36,942 nt of DNA from CAYQJS01 sp964417895. GTDB lineage: Bacteria; Chloroflexota; UBA6077; SHYK01. Shown piece after piece: positions 25,964-32,847 of the stretch (position 1 is its first letter; each line of letters opens with the position of its first letter). A model generated the notes under the pieces. That model saw only the letters and a program-made list of their open reading frames with translations. It did not search any database and had not been told where the DNA came from. The translations under genes were made by a program, and so were the position numbers. The stretch spans positions 1-36,942 of the forward strand of contig CAYQJS010000053.1 of assembly GCA_964417895.1 (NCBI GenBank). The letters are read 5' to 3'.

Positions 25964-26059
25964 ATGGTGCTGACCCAGGAAGAAAACGATCTCCTCACCC
26001 GCATTGGCGCCGGGCAGCTAACACGCCGCGGGACCCCGGCAGGGAAGGCCGAACGATAG
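25964..26059 (+). pseudogene. N-terminal stub of a Rieske oxygenase gene
   Basis: A strong AAGGAGGA ribosome site precedes ATG 25964. The first 17 residues, MVLTQEENDLLTRIGAG, match the conserved N-terminus of the four Rieske oxygenases (MLTxEENxxLTRxGxG). The frame then departs into QLTRRGTPAGKAER and stops after 31 codons. The rest of the oxygenase has been deleted, leaving only translation signals and the N-terminus. Expression of the short peptide is possible. The remaining bases to 26182 hold the GGAGGTGA site of the next gene and nothing else I recognise. Confidence 0.75.
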
Positions 26060-26182
26060 CCGCGCAGCCGAGACCAGGAGAGGGTAGCAACGAAGAAGGC
26101 TCGTCGCGCGCCCTATGGAATGTCTGCACTGAGGACACGACGCGCGAGCTAGGGCGACTCAGTCAGTTCGGGAGGTGAACCG

Positions 26183-27118
26183 ATGCCAGACTTGCCACTC
26201 ACGATTGCGATTTTCGCTCACGGGCAGTGGGATGCATTGCGCGACGGTACGGTCAAGCCCAAAGGGATCGCTCCAGAGTGCAGCACGCCGTCCGACGTTT
26301 ACGAGCGAATGGTCCGCGACCTCAAATACGACGTCGCAGAGATCGCATCGACCACGTTCCTTTGCGCCAGGTCATTCGATATCCCCATTACCGCCATTCC
26401 CGTGTTTTCGAATCGCGATGTGACCATGAGTCCGATCGTCTACAACGTGAAATCGGGCATCAAGGACCCCAAAGATCTCGAGGGTAAGCGCGTCGGTCTG
26501 CGCGCATGGACCGTGACCAACAACACCCAGGCCCGTGCCCTGTTGTCATCGGAATTCGGCGTGGACACCAACAAGGTGAACTGGGTCGTCACCGAGCACG
26601 CCCACGTGTTGCAGTACGAGGAACCCGCCAACGTCGAGTTCGCTCCCGAAGGCAAGACGCTGGAGGAATTGCTCCAGGTGGGAGAGATCGACGCCGGCAT
26701 CCAGCTCAGGGTGCAGCTTGAAGGAGACATCCGGCCCCTACTCACAGAGGACGAAGCCAATGAGGTTGGGCTGAACTTCTACCGTCGTACGGGAATCTAT
26801 CCCATCGGGCACATCCAGACGATCAAGGACGAGACGCTGAAAGCCCATCCCTGGATCGCCGCGGAGTTGTTCCACGCGTTCAAAGCGTCCAGGGACATCT
26901 ACCTCGCTGGACTCGATGGGCGAAAGGACAAGAACGCTCGGGACCGGCAGGCGATCCGCAACCGAGAGATCACCGGCGGCGACCCTTTCCCGTTTGGCCT
27001 GGCCAAGAACCGCAAGGCTCTGGAATTCATGATCCAGATGAACGTCGACCAGAAGATTATTCCCGAGCCGTTCGACGTGGACAGCCTCTTCGCCCCCGGA
27101 ACGCTCGACCTGGAGTAG
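26183..27118 (+). CDS. 4,5-dihydroxyphthalate decarboxylase-like / periplasmic-binding-fold protein
   Basis: A 311-residue protein with a type 2 periplasmic-binding fold but no signal peptide, as in cytoplasmic 4,5-dihydroxyphthalate decarboxylase (Pht5). Matching features are an N-terminal VKPKGIAPE, YDVAEIAST, a DLEGKRVGLRAWTVTNN segment and YRRTGIYPIGHIQTIKDE. The family removes a carboxyl group from dihydroxylated phthalates, although many annotated members are NMT1/THI5-like solute-binding proteins. The lack of an export signal and the phthalate-type Rieske genes nearby favour a decarboxylase. GGAGGTGA precedes the ATG. Its 3' end meets that of the convergent beta-subunit gene with eight bases between them. 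Confidence 0.75.
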   Translation: MPDLPLTIAIFAHGQWDALRDGTVKPKGIAPECSTPSDVYERMVRDLKYDVAEIASTTFLCARSFDIPITAIPVFSNRDVTMSPIVYNVKSGIKDPKDLEGKRVGLRAWTVTNNTQARALLSSEFGVDTNKVNWVVTEHAHVLQYEEPANVEFAPEGKTLEELLQVGEIDAGIQLRVQLEGDIRPLLTEDEANEVGLNFYRRTGIYPIGHIQTIKDETLKAHPWIAAELFHAFKASRDIYLAGLDGRKDKNARDRQAIRNREITGGDPFPFGLAKNRKALEFMIQMNVDQKIIPEPFDVDSLFAPGTLDLE

Positions 27119-27126
27119 GTCTCGGC

Positions 27127-27672
27127 CTAAAAGAAGGAGTTGATGACCTTCGGGAGCAGCACGTTCTGGGCGAGGAGGATCTTGCGCTTCACGATTTTGA
27201 AGGTCGTCTCGGCATCCCGCCGCAAGAGGTCGTAGCGCCGCCCGACGAACACCTGAACCTCGTCCTGCAACCGGTTCTGGTAGCAGTAAAACTTGGAAGC
27301 GACCTCTATCGTGTCGCCATCATCGTTGAGGATCTCGACGTTCGAGATGATGTGCTCGAACCGCGAAACTGGTTCTTCAGCCCAGTGAACACCTGTATTG
27401 ATCTGGCGAACGCGCCCCGTGAGGATGTCCTTGCCCTCATCGAAGTAGGAGATCTCGTTCTCCGGGTCGGAGTACTCGAGGTCCCAGTCGCCGAACTTGA
27501 TGTTTCGACGGATAGGCATGAAGTAGTGCAAATCGTCGGCCAAGAAATCGAGCCATTCGGTATGCCGGCGCTCGTCCAGGTAGCGCGCCTCTCTGTAGAG
27601 GAACGCCTCGACCTGCTGCTGTAGCACCAACCTGGCGAGCGCCTCGTCCGTCGCGCTTTTTGGCTCAGCCAC
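27127..27672 (-). CDS. ring-hydroxylating dioxygenase beta subunit (copy 1)
   Basis: A 181-residue small subunit of a multicomponent aromatic-ring dioxygenase, with a SnoaL/NTF2-like fold. Typical features are the EARYLDERRHTEWLDFLADD start, YFMPIRRN, and the C-terminal FKIVKRKILLAQNVL stretch. It assembles with the alpha subunit, probably as alpha3beta3, in the cytoplasm. The start is GTG at 27672, six bases after GGAAGG. Only three residue differences separate it from copy 2 at 29974. It is the last gene of the minus-strand operon and follows the 77-residue protein across a 91-base gap that contains a conserved hairpin. Confidence 0.92.
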   Translation of the reverse strand: MAEPKSATDEALARLVLQQQVEAFLYREARYLDERRHTEWLDFLADDLHYFMPIRRNIKFGDWDLEYSDPENEISYFDEGKDILTGRVRQINTGVHWAEEPVSRFEHIISNVEILNDDGDTIEVASKFYCYQNRLQDEVQVFVGRRYDLLRRDAETTFKIVKRKILLAQNVLLPKVINSFF

Positions 27673-27696
27673 TACACACCTTCCTCAAAAGGCGCC

Positions 27697-27718
27697 GGCG
27701 CTCCTGTAGAGGAGCGCC
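27697..27718 (-). promoter_or_regulatory. conserved hairpin before beta subunit, copy 1
   Basis: A perfect inverted repeat, GGCGCTCC and GGAGCGCC around a six-base loop, between the small-protein gene and the beta gene. The same 22 bases recur at 30542-30563 in copy 2 at the same place. There is no T run, so it is not a typical terminator; an mRNA processing or stability element setting the subunit ratio is plausible. Confidence 0.6.
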
Positions 27719-27763
27719 CCGCCCGCAATCGCTCTTATTGAACCAGTCTCCGAATAGTTGCTC

Positions 27764-27997
27764 CTAGGAAACGACCTCTTTAACATCGGTGAAGAACACG
27801 TACTCCTCATCGCCGACGGACGACGGGTTTGCCTCGTTCTCAACCACCCGCACAAACAGGATCGCCCCGTTGCCCGCATTTTCGACGATCTCCACGATTG
27901 CCCCGCTTACCATTCTGAGCTTGAGCCCCTCGGGTAGGTCACGGAACACCACCGCCCCGTGAACGCCCGTGAGGTCATACTGCTTGGCAGTCTCCAC
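27764..27997 (-). CDS. 77-residue dioxygenase-associated protein (copy 1), unknown family
   Basis: A small acidic protein starting at GTG 27997, five bases after the alpha-subunit stop, so translation is coupled. Copy 2 (30687-30920) is the same length with six differences, so the gene is under selection rather than spacer. It has no Cys, which rules out a ferredoxin. The alternating pattern of RMVSGAIVEIVENAG, NGAILFVRVVE and EEYVFFTDV suggests a small beta-barrel. I do not recognise the family. Its fixed place between alpha and beta genes suggests an assembly or stability factor, or a third subunit. Confidence 0.8.
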   Translation of the reverse strand: METAKQYDLTGVHGAVVFRDLPEGLKLRMVSGAIVEIVENAGNGAILFVRVVENEANPSSVGDEEYVFFTDVKEVVS

Positions 27998-28002
27998 CGT
28001 TG

Positions 28003-29403
28003 CTACCAGATCCTGTGGTTGGCCGTCTTGTTGACCGGATAGAGGTCGTCCCAGCTGTTGGCCTCCATGAAGGCAACCCACCGGCTGAAGCGGGCCCTGT
28101 GCGACTCCTCAGTGTGGCTGTCGTTGAAGACCATGACGCCGGGGACGTCGTCGCGGTCGACGCCGCGGCCGAAGCCGGTGGCGAAATTGTAGTTGTGCTT
28201 ACGTGCTATAACGCCCTGACTGGCCGGGTAGACGTAGTTCCAGTTCTCCATGTCGTCCGACTCCGTGCAGCCGGAGGGGCCGTTGTAGCGCATCGCGTAG
28301 TGGCGGACAGCGTCCTTGACGAACTTGGGCGCCTTCTTGTCGACGCCGAAGAGGCTCCAGCGCTCCACGACGCCCACCTGGTGGGGGTGCCAGAAGCGCC
28401 AGCGCCAATCGTCCATGATGAAGTTCGGGAAGACACAGAAGTGTCCTGCACCACTGCCGTGCGGCGGCATGATGGTGTCCTTGTACTTCTCCATCTTGAT
28501 GGCGTGCTGGGCGCGGAAGTAGTCATCGACTCCGGGCTCAAACCAGGTGTCCTCGTAAGGAGCGAGACCCGGCGCCTGGAACTCCGTCCAGTTGCCCCCG
28601 TGCCCCAGGTTGTGGTCACCCACGGCGTATCGTTCCGAGGGGATACGGTTGCGCCGCCTGCCGCGGTCACCACCTTGCAGCTCGCGCATCGGCCCGATGG
28701 CCGCTGCGTTCACCGAGCGGTGCGTCATCGCTGCATGCTCCAGGTCAGTCGCCGAGGTAAATGCGGGGATCTTCCAGTTGGTGGGAACGCGCCACTTCTG
28801 GAAGGGCGTGAACACCTCGAGGCCGCCGTCTTCGCCGTCGGAGGCCTCCGCCATGTAGCGCACGCTCTCCGCGAAGGGCCCCAGGTAGTCCTCGAACGAC
28901 GGCGCCTTCCTGTCCCAGGTCGCCCACAGCGTCCCGTGGTAGTTCGTGAACTGCGCGACCTCAGCCAGACCCCACCGCTCGCGCTCGAGCTCACCGTTGT
29001 AGGAGTTCGGGTTGTTGATGCCGTTCGCGCCAACGAGCTGCCCCTTGGAGTCGTAGGTCCAAGCGTGAAAGGGACAGGTGAACACGAGCGCGTTGCCCTG
29101 ATCGTACCGACAGACCTTCTCACCCCGGTGCATGCACGAGTTCAGGAAGGCGCGGATCTGCTTGTCCTTGCGGTCGCGGACGAGCAGAACCTCCTCGGTG
29201 CCCATGCGCGTGATGACGAAGTCGCCCGGGTTGGGAACAAGGCTCTCGTGGCCGAGGAACAGCCAGCATCGAGCAAAGATCTGTTCCAGCTCCTGCTGGA
29301 AGACGTCAGGGTTGACGTAGAGCTCTCGGCTCAGTGTGCCGTTCTCCGTGTCAATGAACGACCGAAGTGATCGGTCCCCACGCGCGGTACTAATGGTCAC
29401 CAT
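28003..29403 (-). CDS. Rieske ring-hydroxylating dioxygenase alpha subunit (copy 1)
   Basis: A 466-residue large subunit of the biphenyl/naphthalene dioxygenase type. Rieske ligands are C90, H92, C110 and H113. The catalytic iron segment is D220-x-x-H223-x4-H228 (DLEHAAMTH), following the usual NWK. ATG 29403 is preceded by GGGGAGGA. It forms a unit with the 77-residue protein and the beta subunit. Compared with copy 2 there are about 71 differences in 466 (85% identity): only nine in the first 150 residues, but 28 in residues 251-350, the substrate-pocket half. That pattern suggests two isoforms with different specificity. No ferredoxin or reductase gene is near. Confidence 0.94.
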   Translation of the reverse strand: MVTISTARGDRSLRSFIDTENGTLSRELYVNPDVFQQELEQIFARCWLFLGHESLVPNPGDFVITRMGTEEVLLVRDRKDKQIRAFLNSCMHRGEKVCRYDQGNALVFTCPFHAWTYDSKGQLVGANGINNPNSYNGELERERWGLAEVAQFTNYHGTLWATWDRKAPSFEDYLGPFAESVRYMAEASDGEDGGLEVFTPFQKWRVPTNWKIPAFTSATDLEHAAMTHRSVNAAAIGPMRELQGGDRGRRRNRIPSERYAVGDHNLGHGGNWTEFQAPGLAPYEDTWFEPGVDDYFRAQHAIKMEKYKDTIMPPHGSGAGHFCVFPNFIMDDWRWRFWHPHQVGVVERWSLFGVDKKAPKFVKDAVRHYAMRYNGPSGCTESDDMENWNYVYPASQGVIARKHNYNFATGFGRGVDRDDVPGVMVFNDSHTEESHRARFSRWVAFMEANSWDDLYPVNKTANHRIW

Positions 29404-29609
29404 GTTGATCCTCCCCTTTCTTCAAGGCAGCAAACGCCTCGGTCGCGTCCCATGGCTGTCGCGGCCCTCGCGCGCGCCCGCTCGTGCAGAGCTTGTAACG
29501 CATCCAACTCCTGCGTACCCGACCCGCTGGGGTAGTTTGCCGGTCTCACGGATGTGCTGGGCGGCATCAGGCATACCGCTGGTAGCGTGGCAGTGGTTCG
29601 ATTACTCGA

Positions 29610-29963
29610 TCAGGTGCGCGCGTGGTATGGGTGTGGATCGCGGCCCCGTGACCGGAACCAGTACGCGATACCTTCCCAGTAGAGCTGCGGGTCGATGCTC
29701 AGCACATCGCCGGTATCAGACCGCGCAATGACGAGCTCACCCCATCCCTGTGGGGAGCGCTGGCTGTAGTCGACGCCGTTCGTGGACTTCGCGTCGGACT
29801 TCGCGTCGGAATAGGCGTCCAGCCCAACCATGTCGTTGAGGAAGTCGGTCAGCAGGTCGGTGTCGGCCGACCAGGCCTTTACGACCGCATTGCTTCCCTC
29901 CTCAACGGCCAGGATGGTGTCGTCCCCCTCTGCCCTGCTTCGCCATTCGATTCGTAATGCCAT
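29610..29963 (-). CDS. 117-residue hypothetical protein within the dioxygenase operon
   Basis: A small soluble protein between the two dioxygenase units, ten bases downstream of beta copy 2. ATG 29963 follows GGAGAGAT. Recognisable parts are an N-terminal LRIEWRSRAEGD strand, a DLLTDFLNDMVGLD helix, a short internal duplication DAKSDAKS caused by a direct DNA repeat, and a C-terminal DPQLYWEGIAYWFRSRG. A fragment of a related gene survives at 24766-24814. I do not recognise the family. No cofactor motif is visible. The 206 bases after it, before alpha copy 1, hold the latter's ribosome site and no other gene. Confidence 0.7.
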   Translation of the reverse strand: MALRIEWRSRAEGDDTILAVEEGSNAVVKAWSADTDLLTDFLNDMVGLDAYSDAKSDAKSTNGVDYSQRSPQGWGELVIARSDTGDVLSIDPQLYWEGIAYWFRSRGRDPHPYHART

Positions 29964-29973
29964 ATCTCTCCGC

Positions 29974-30519
29974 CTAGAAGAAGGAGTTGATAACCTTCGG
30001 GAGCAGCACGTTCTGGGCGAGAAGGATCTTGCGCTTCACGATCTTGAAGGTCGTCTCGGCATCCCGCCGCAAGAGGTCGTAGCGCCGGCCGACGAACACC
30101 TGGACCTCGTCCTGCAACCGGTTCTGGTAGCAATAGAACTTGGAAGCGACCTCTATCGTGTCGCCATCCTCGCTGAGGATCTCGACGTTCGAGATGATGT
30201 GCTCGAACCGCGAAACCGGTTCTTCAGCCCAATGAACACCTGTATTGATCTGGCGAACGCGCCCCGTGAGGATGTCCTTGCCCTCATCGAAGTAGGAGAT
30301 CTCGTTCTCCGGGTCGGAGTACTCGAGGTCCCAGTCGCCGAACTTGATGTTTCGACGGATAGGCATGAAGTAGTGCAAATCGTCGGCCAAGAAATCGAGC
30401 CATTCGGTATGCCGGCGCTCGTCCAGGTAGCGCGCCTCTCTGTAGAGGAACGCCTCGACCTGCTGCTGCAACACCAACCGGGCGAGCGCCTCGTCCGTCG
30501 CGCTCTTTAGCTCAGCCAC
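29974..30519 (-). CDS. ring-hydroxylating dioxygenase beta subunit (copy 2)
   Basis: A 181-residue SnoaL-like small subunit, 98% identical to copy 1 (about three differences). I chose the second of two adjacent GTG codons, at 30519, because it is six bases from GAGGAGG and aligns with the copy 1 start. It follows the 77-residue protein across a gap that carries the conserved hairpin and an extra inserted palindrome absent from copy 1. The near-identity of the beta subunits against 85% for the alphas suggests gene conversion, or one beta that must serve either alpha. Confidence 0.92.
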   Translation of the reverse strand: MAELKSATDEALARLVLQQQVEAFLYREARYLDERRHTEWLDFLADDLHYFMPIRRNIKFGDWDLEYSDPENEISYFDEGKDILTGRVRQINTGVHWAEEPVSRFEHIISNVEILSEDGDTIEVASKFYCYQNRLQDEVQVFVGRRYDLLRRDAETTFKIVKRKILLAQNVLLPKVINSFF

Positions 30520-30541
30520 CACACACCTCCTCAGAGGCGCC

Positions 30542-30563
30542 GGCGCTCCTGTAGAGGAGCGCC
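30542..30563 (-). promoter_or_regulatory. conserved hairpin before beta subunit, copy 2
   Basis: The same 22-base inverted repeat as at 27697-27718 (GGCGCTCC, six-base loop, GGAGCGCC). It is kept unchanged although the rest of this gap differs in length from copy 1. Confidence 0.6.
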
Positions 30564-30622
30564 TCGCCCGCGATCATCCGAATGAACCATTCTCCGATAG
30601 TTCCTTGGGGTTCCGCTCGTGG

Positions 30623-30660
30623 TGAGCTTGTCGAACCACCTGGCCCGTTCGACAAGCTCA
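30623..30660. repeat. REP-like palindrome inserted in the copy 2 spacer
   Basis: TGAGCTTGTCGAAC (30623-30636) pairs perfectly with GTTCGACAAGCTCA (30647-30660) around a ten-base loop. This GAGCTTGTCGAAC core is a well-known intergenic palindrome in several bacterial groups. The spacer here is 73 bases or so longer than in copy 1, which lacks the element, so it inserted after the duplication. Confidence 0.7.
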
Positions 30661-30686
30661 GGGTGAGCGGGGGTTATCCACGCCCG

Positions 30687-30920
30687 CTAAGAAACAACCT
30701 CTTTAACATCCGTGAAGAACACGTACTCCTCATCGCCCACGGACGACGGCTTTGCCTCGTTCTCAACGACCCGCACAAACAGGATCGCCCCGTTGCGCGC
30801 GTTTTCGACGATCTCCACGATCGCCCCGCTTACCATTCTGAGCTTTAGACCCTCGGGGAGGTTACGAAACACATCGGCCCCGTGAACGCCCGTAAGGTCA
30901 TACCGCTTGGAAGTCTCCAC
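30687..30920 (-). CDS. 77-residue dioxygenase-associated protein (copy 2), unknown family
   Basis: The counterpart of the gene at 27764, same length, about 92% identical. GTG start at 30920, 13 bases after the alpha copy 2 stop, with TAGGAG upstream. The differences (for example V to D and G to R) are scattered. Retention of the reading frame in both copies argues that it makes a functional protein tied to this oxygenase. It contains no Cys or His pair for metal binding and has no signal peptide. Function not known to me. Confidence 0.8.
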   Translation of the reverse strand: METSKRYDLTGVHGADVFRNLPEGLKLRMVSGAIVEIVENARNGAILFVRVVENEAKPSSVGDEEYVFFTDVKEVVS

Positions 30921-30933
30921 CGTTGCGCAGCTC

Positions 30934-32334
30934 CTACCAGATCCTGTGATTTGCCGTCTTGTTGATCGGGTACAGGTCGTCCCAGCTCCCGGCCTCCATA
31001 AAGGCGATCCACCGGCTGAACCGCGCGCGGTGCGCCTCCTCGGTGCGGTTCGTGTTGAACACGATCTTACCCGGGAAGCCCTCGCGCTCGACGCCCCGGC
31101 CGAAGCCGTTGGCGAAGTTGTAGTTGTGCTGCCGTGCGATCACGCCCTGGCTGGCCGGGAAAACATAGTTCCAGTTCTCCATGTCGTCCGACTCGGTGCA
31201 GCCGGAGGGCCCGTTGTAGCGCATCGCGTAGTGACGGATCGCATCCTTCACGTGCTTCGGTGCCGTCCTGTCGACGCCGAAGAGGCTCCACCGCTCGACG
31301 ACGCCGACCTGATGGGGGTGCCAGAGGCGCCAGCGCCAGGCGTCCATGATGAAGTTCGGCCAGACGCAGATGTGGCCGGAGTCGTGGCCGGCGAACGGAA
31401 CGATCCGATCCTTGTACTTCTCCTGCTTTTTCGCATGCTGGGCGCGGAAGTAATCATCGACGCCCGGCTCGTACCAGGCGTCAACGTACGGCGCCAGGCC
31501 GGGCTGTTTGTATTCGACCCAGGCGCCGCCGTGCCCGAGGTTGTGGTCGCCCGCCACATAGATGTCGCGGGGAAGCGGGTTGCGCTGCCTGTGGCGGTCA
31601 CCACCCTGCAGCTCGCGCATCGGGCCGATGGCCGCGGCATTGATCGAGCGATGCGTCATCGCCCCGTGCTCGGGGTCGCGGGACGAGGTGAAGGCCGGCA
31701 CCTTCCAGTTCGTGGGGACCCGCCACTTCTGGAAGGGCGTGAACACCTCGAGGCCGGCGTCTTCGCCGTCGGTGGCCTCGGCCATGTAGCGAACGGGCTC
31801 CGCGAAGGGCCCCAGATAGTCCTCGAAGGACGGTGCGTTCCTGTCCCAGGTCGCCCACAGCGTCCCGTAGTAGTTCTTGAACTGCGCGACCTCGACCAGA
31901 CCCCATTGCTCGCGGTCGAGCTCACCGTTGTAGGAGTTCGGGTTGTTGATGCCGTTTGCGCCGACGAGCTGTCCCTTCGAGTCGTAGGTCCAGGCGTGGA
32001 AGGGGCAGGTGAAGACGAGCGCGTTGCCCTGGTCGTACCGGCAGACCTTCTCACCGCGGTGCCTGCACGAGTTAAGGAAGGCGCGGATCTGCTTGTCCTT
32101 ACGGTCGCGCACGAGCAGGACTTCCTCGGTGCCCATGCGCGTGACGACGAAGTCGCCCGGATTGGGAACAAGGCTCTCGTGACCGAGGAACAGCCAGCAT
32201 CGAGCGAAGATCTGTTCCATCTCCTGCTGGAAGACGTCAGGGTTGACGTAGAGCTCTCGGCTCAGTGTGCCGTTCTCTGTGTCGATGAATGATCGAAGAG
32301 ATCGGTCCCCCCGTGTGGTGTTGATCATTACCAA
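30934..32334 (-). CDS. Rieske ring-hydroxylating dioxygenase alpha subunit (copy 2)
   Basis: A 466-residue alpha subunit, first gene of the seven-gene minus-strand run. Rieske ligands at C90, H92, C110 and H113; iron-site segment D220-x-x-H223-x4-H228 (DPEHGAMTH). The start is TTG at 32334, correctly spaced from GGGGAGGA and aligned with the ATG of copy 1; an ATG two codons later is the alternative. About 60 bases upstream of both alpha genes are also duplicated, so the repeated unit includes the leader. The promoter should lie in the 32335-32540 gap. Substrate unknown; biphenyl-type dioxygenases act on bicyclic aromatics or aromatic acids. Confidence 0.94.
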   Translation of the reverse strand: MVMINTTRGDRSLRSFIDTENGTLSRELYVNPDVFQQEMEQIFARCWLFLGHESLVPNPGDFVVTRMGTEEVLLVRDRKDKQIRAFLNSCRHRGEKVCRYDQGNALVFTCPFHAWTYDSKGQLVGANGINNPNSYNGELDREQWGLVEVAQFKNYYGTLWATWDRNAPSFEDYLGPFAEPVRYMAEATDGEDAGLEVFTPFQKWRVPTNWKVPAFTSSRDPEHGAMTHRSINAAAIGPMRELQGGDRHRQRNPLPRDIYVAGDHNLGHGGAWVEYKQPGLAPYVDAWYEPGVDDYFRAQHAKKQEKYKDRIVPFAGHDSGHICVWPNFIMDAWRWRLWHPHQVGVVERWSLFGVDRTAPKHVKDAIRHYAMRYNGPSGCTESDDMENWNYVFPASQGVIARQHNYNFANGFGRGVEREGFPGKIVFNTNRTEEAHRARFSRWIAFMEAGSWDDLYPINKTANHRIW

Positions 32335-32547
32335 GGCTGATCCTCCCCTTTCTTCGAGGCAGCAAACGCCTCATTCGTGTCCCATGGCTTTCGCACCAGT
32401 CGTTGCGGCGCCAGCGATGGGACTGTAGCACGTGCACATCTTATCTCAAACCGCGGGCTACCCTGGCTGTTAGACAAAAGCAGCGACAACCTGCCTAACA
32501 GGAAGTTCCTGGCCAGTCGCGGAAAAGGCTGACCGGCGACAACAGTT

Positions 32548-32591
32548 CTTCCAAGCAGGCTGTCGCGGGTTCGAGTCCCGTCTCCCGCTCC
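32548..32591 (+). repeat. 44-bp direct repeat, right copy (tRNA-Gly 3' end; possible att site)
   Basis: Identical to 3971-4014. Here nothing upstream can supply the 5' half of a tRNA: there is no D arm, and the anticodon stem does not pair. It is therefore an isolated tRNA-Gly 3' end, as expected for the distal attachment site of an integrated island. Confidence 0.7.
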
Positions 32592-32660
32592 CATTAACCG
32601 CTAAATCCCTTGCGGCGACCTCCTATGCACGCAATCTACTACTCCTGTTTCCGCCCTACT

Positions 32661-32700
32661 GGCCGATAGAGCACCTGCCCGTTAGGCAGGTTGTCGCGGG
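32661..32700 (+). repeat. tRNA-Asn-like anticodon/D-arm fragment
   Basis: GATAGAGCACCTGCC is a normal tRNA D-arm to anticodon-stem sequence, followed by a CCGTTAG loop (anticodon GTT, asparagine, but C instead of T at position 33), GCAGG and a GTCGCGGG T-stem start. The T loop and both acceptor strands are absent or scrambled, so it is not a working tRNA. Confidence 0.5.
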
Positions 32701-32847
32701 TCGGTAGGAAATCGACGAAAACGCCCGCGTTCCCCTGCCTTACACCGAAGCTGTTGTCCGTGGGACAAAGAAACCAGTAGGCTCGGCTTTCGTTCCACCA
32801 CCCGTACAATGAACTAGTTTGGAACCAGCTCGGCCAGGAGAGACGAC

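Larger units (their letters stand above)
32335..32847. other. 513-base gap with several tRNA-derived pieces
   Basis: No protein gene. It contains the leader of alpha copy 2 at the left. An inverted pair CTGTTAG (32467-32473) and CTAACAG (32495-32501) follows, whose minus strand reads CCTGTTAGGCAGGTTGTCGC, like a tRNA anticodon arm. The tRNA-Gly 3' end is at 32548-32591 and another tRNA-like stretch at 32661-32700. The right end should hold the promoter of the DUF433 gene. Confidence 0.5.

Noticed and set aside
28000..29370. Long plus-strand frame of 456 residues opposite dioxygenase alpha copy 1
   Set aside because: It mirrors alpha codon by codon, recurs opposite alpha copy 2, and has the Val/Leu/Arg/Ala-rich composition of an antisense shadow in GC-rich DNA. 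Alpha carries all the recognisable motifs.
30907..32292. Long plus-strand frame of 461 residues opposite dioxygenase alpha copy 2
   Set aside because: Same reason: an antisense shadow of a conserved gene. Its presence in both copies only reflects their shared codon usage.
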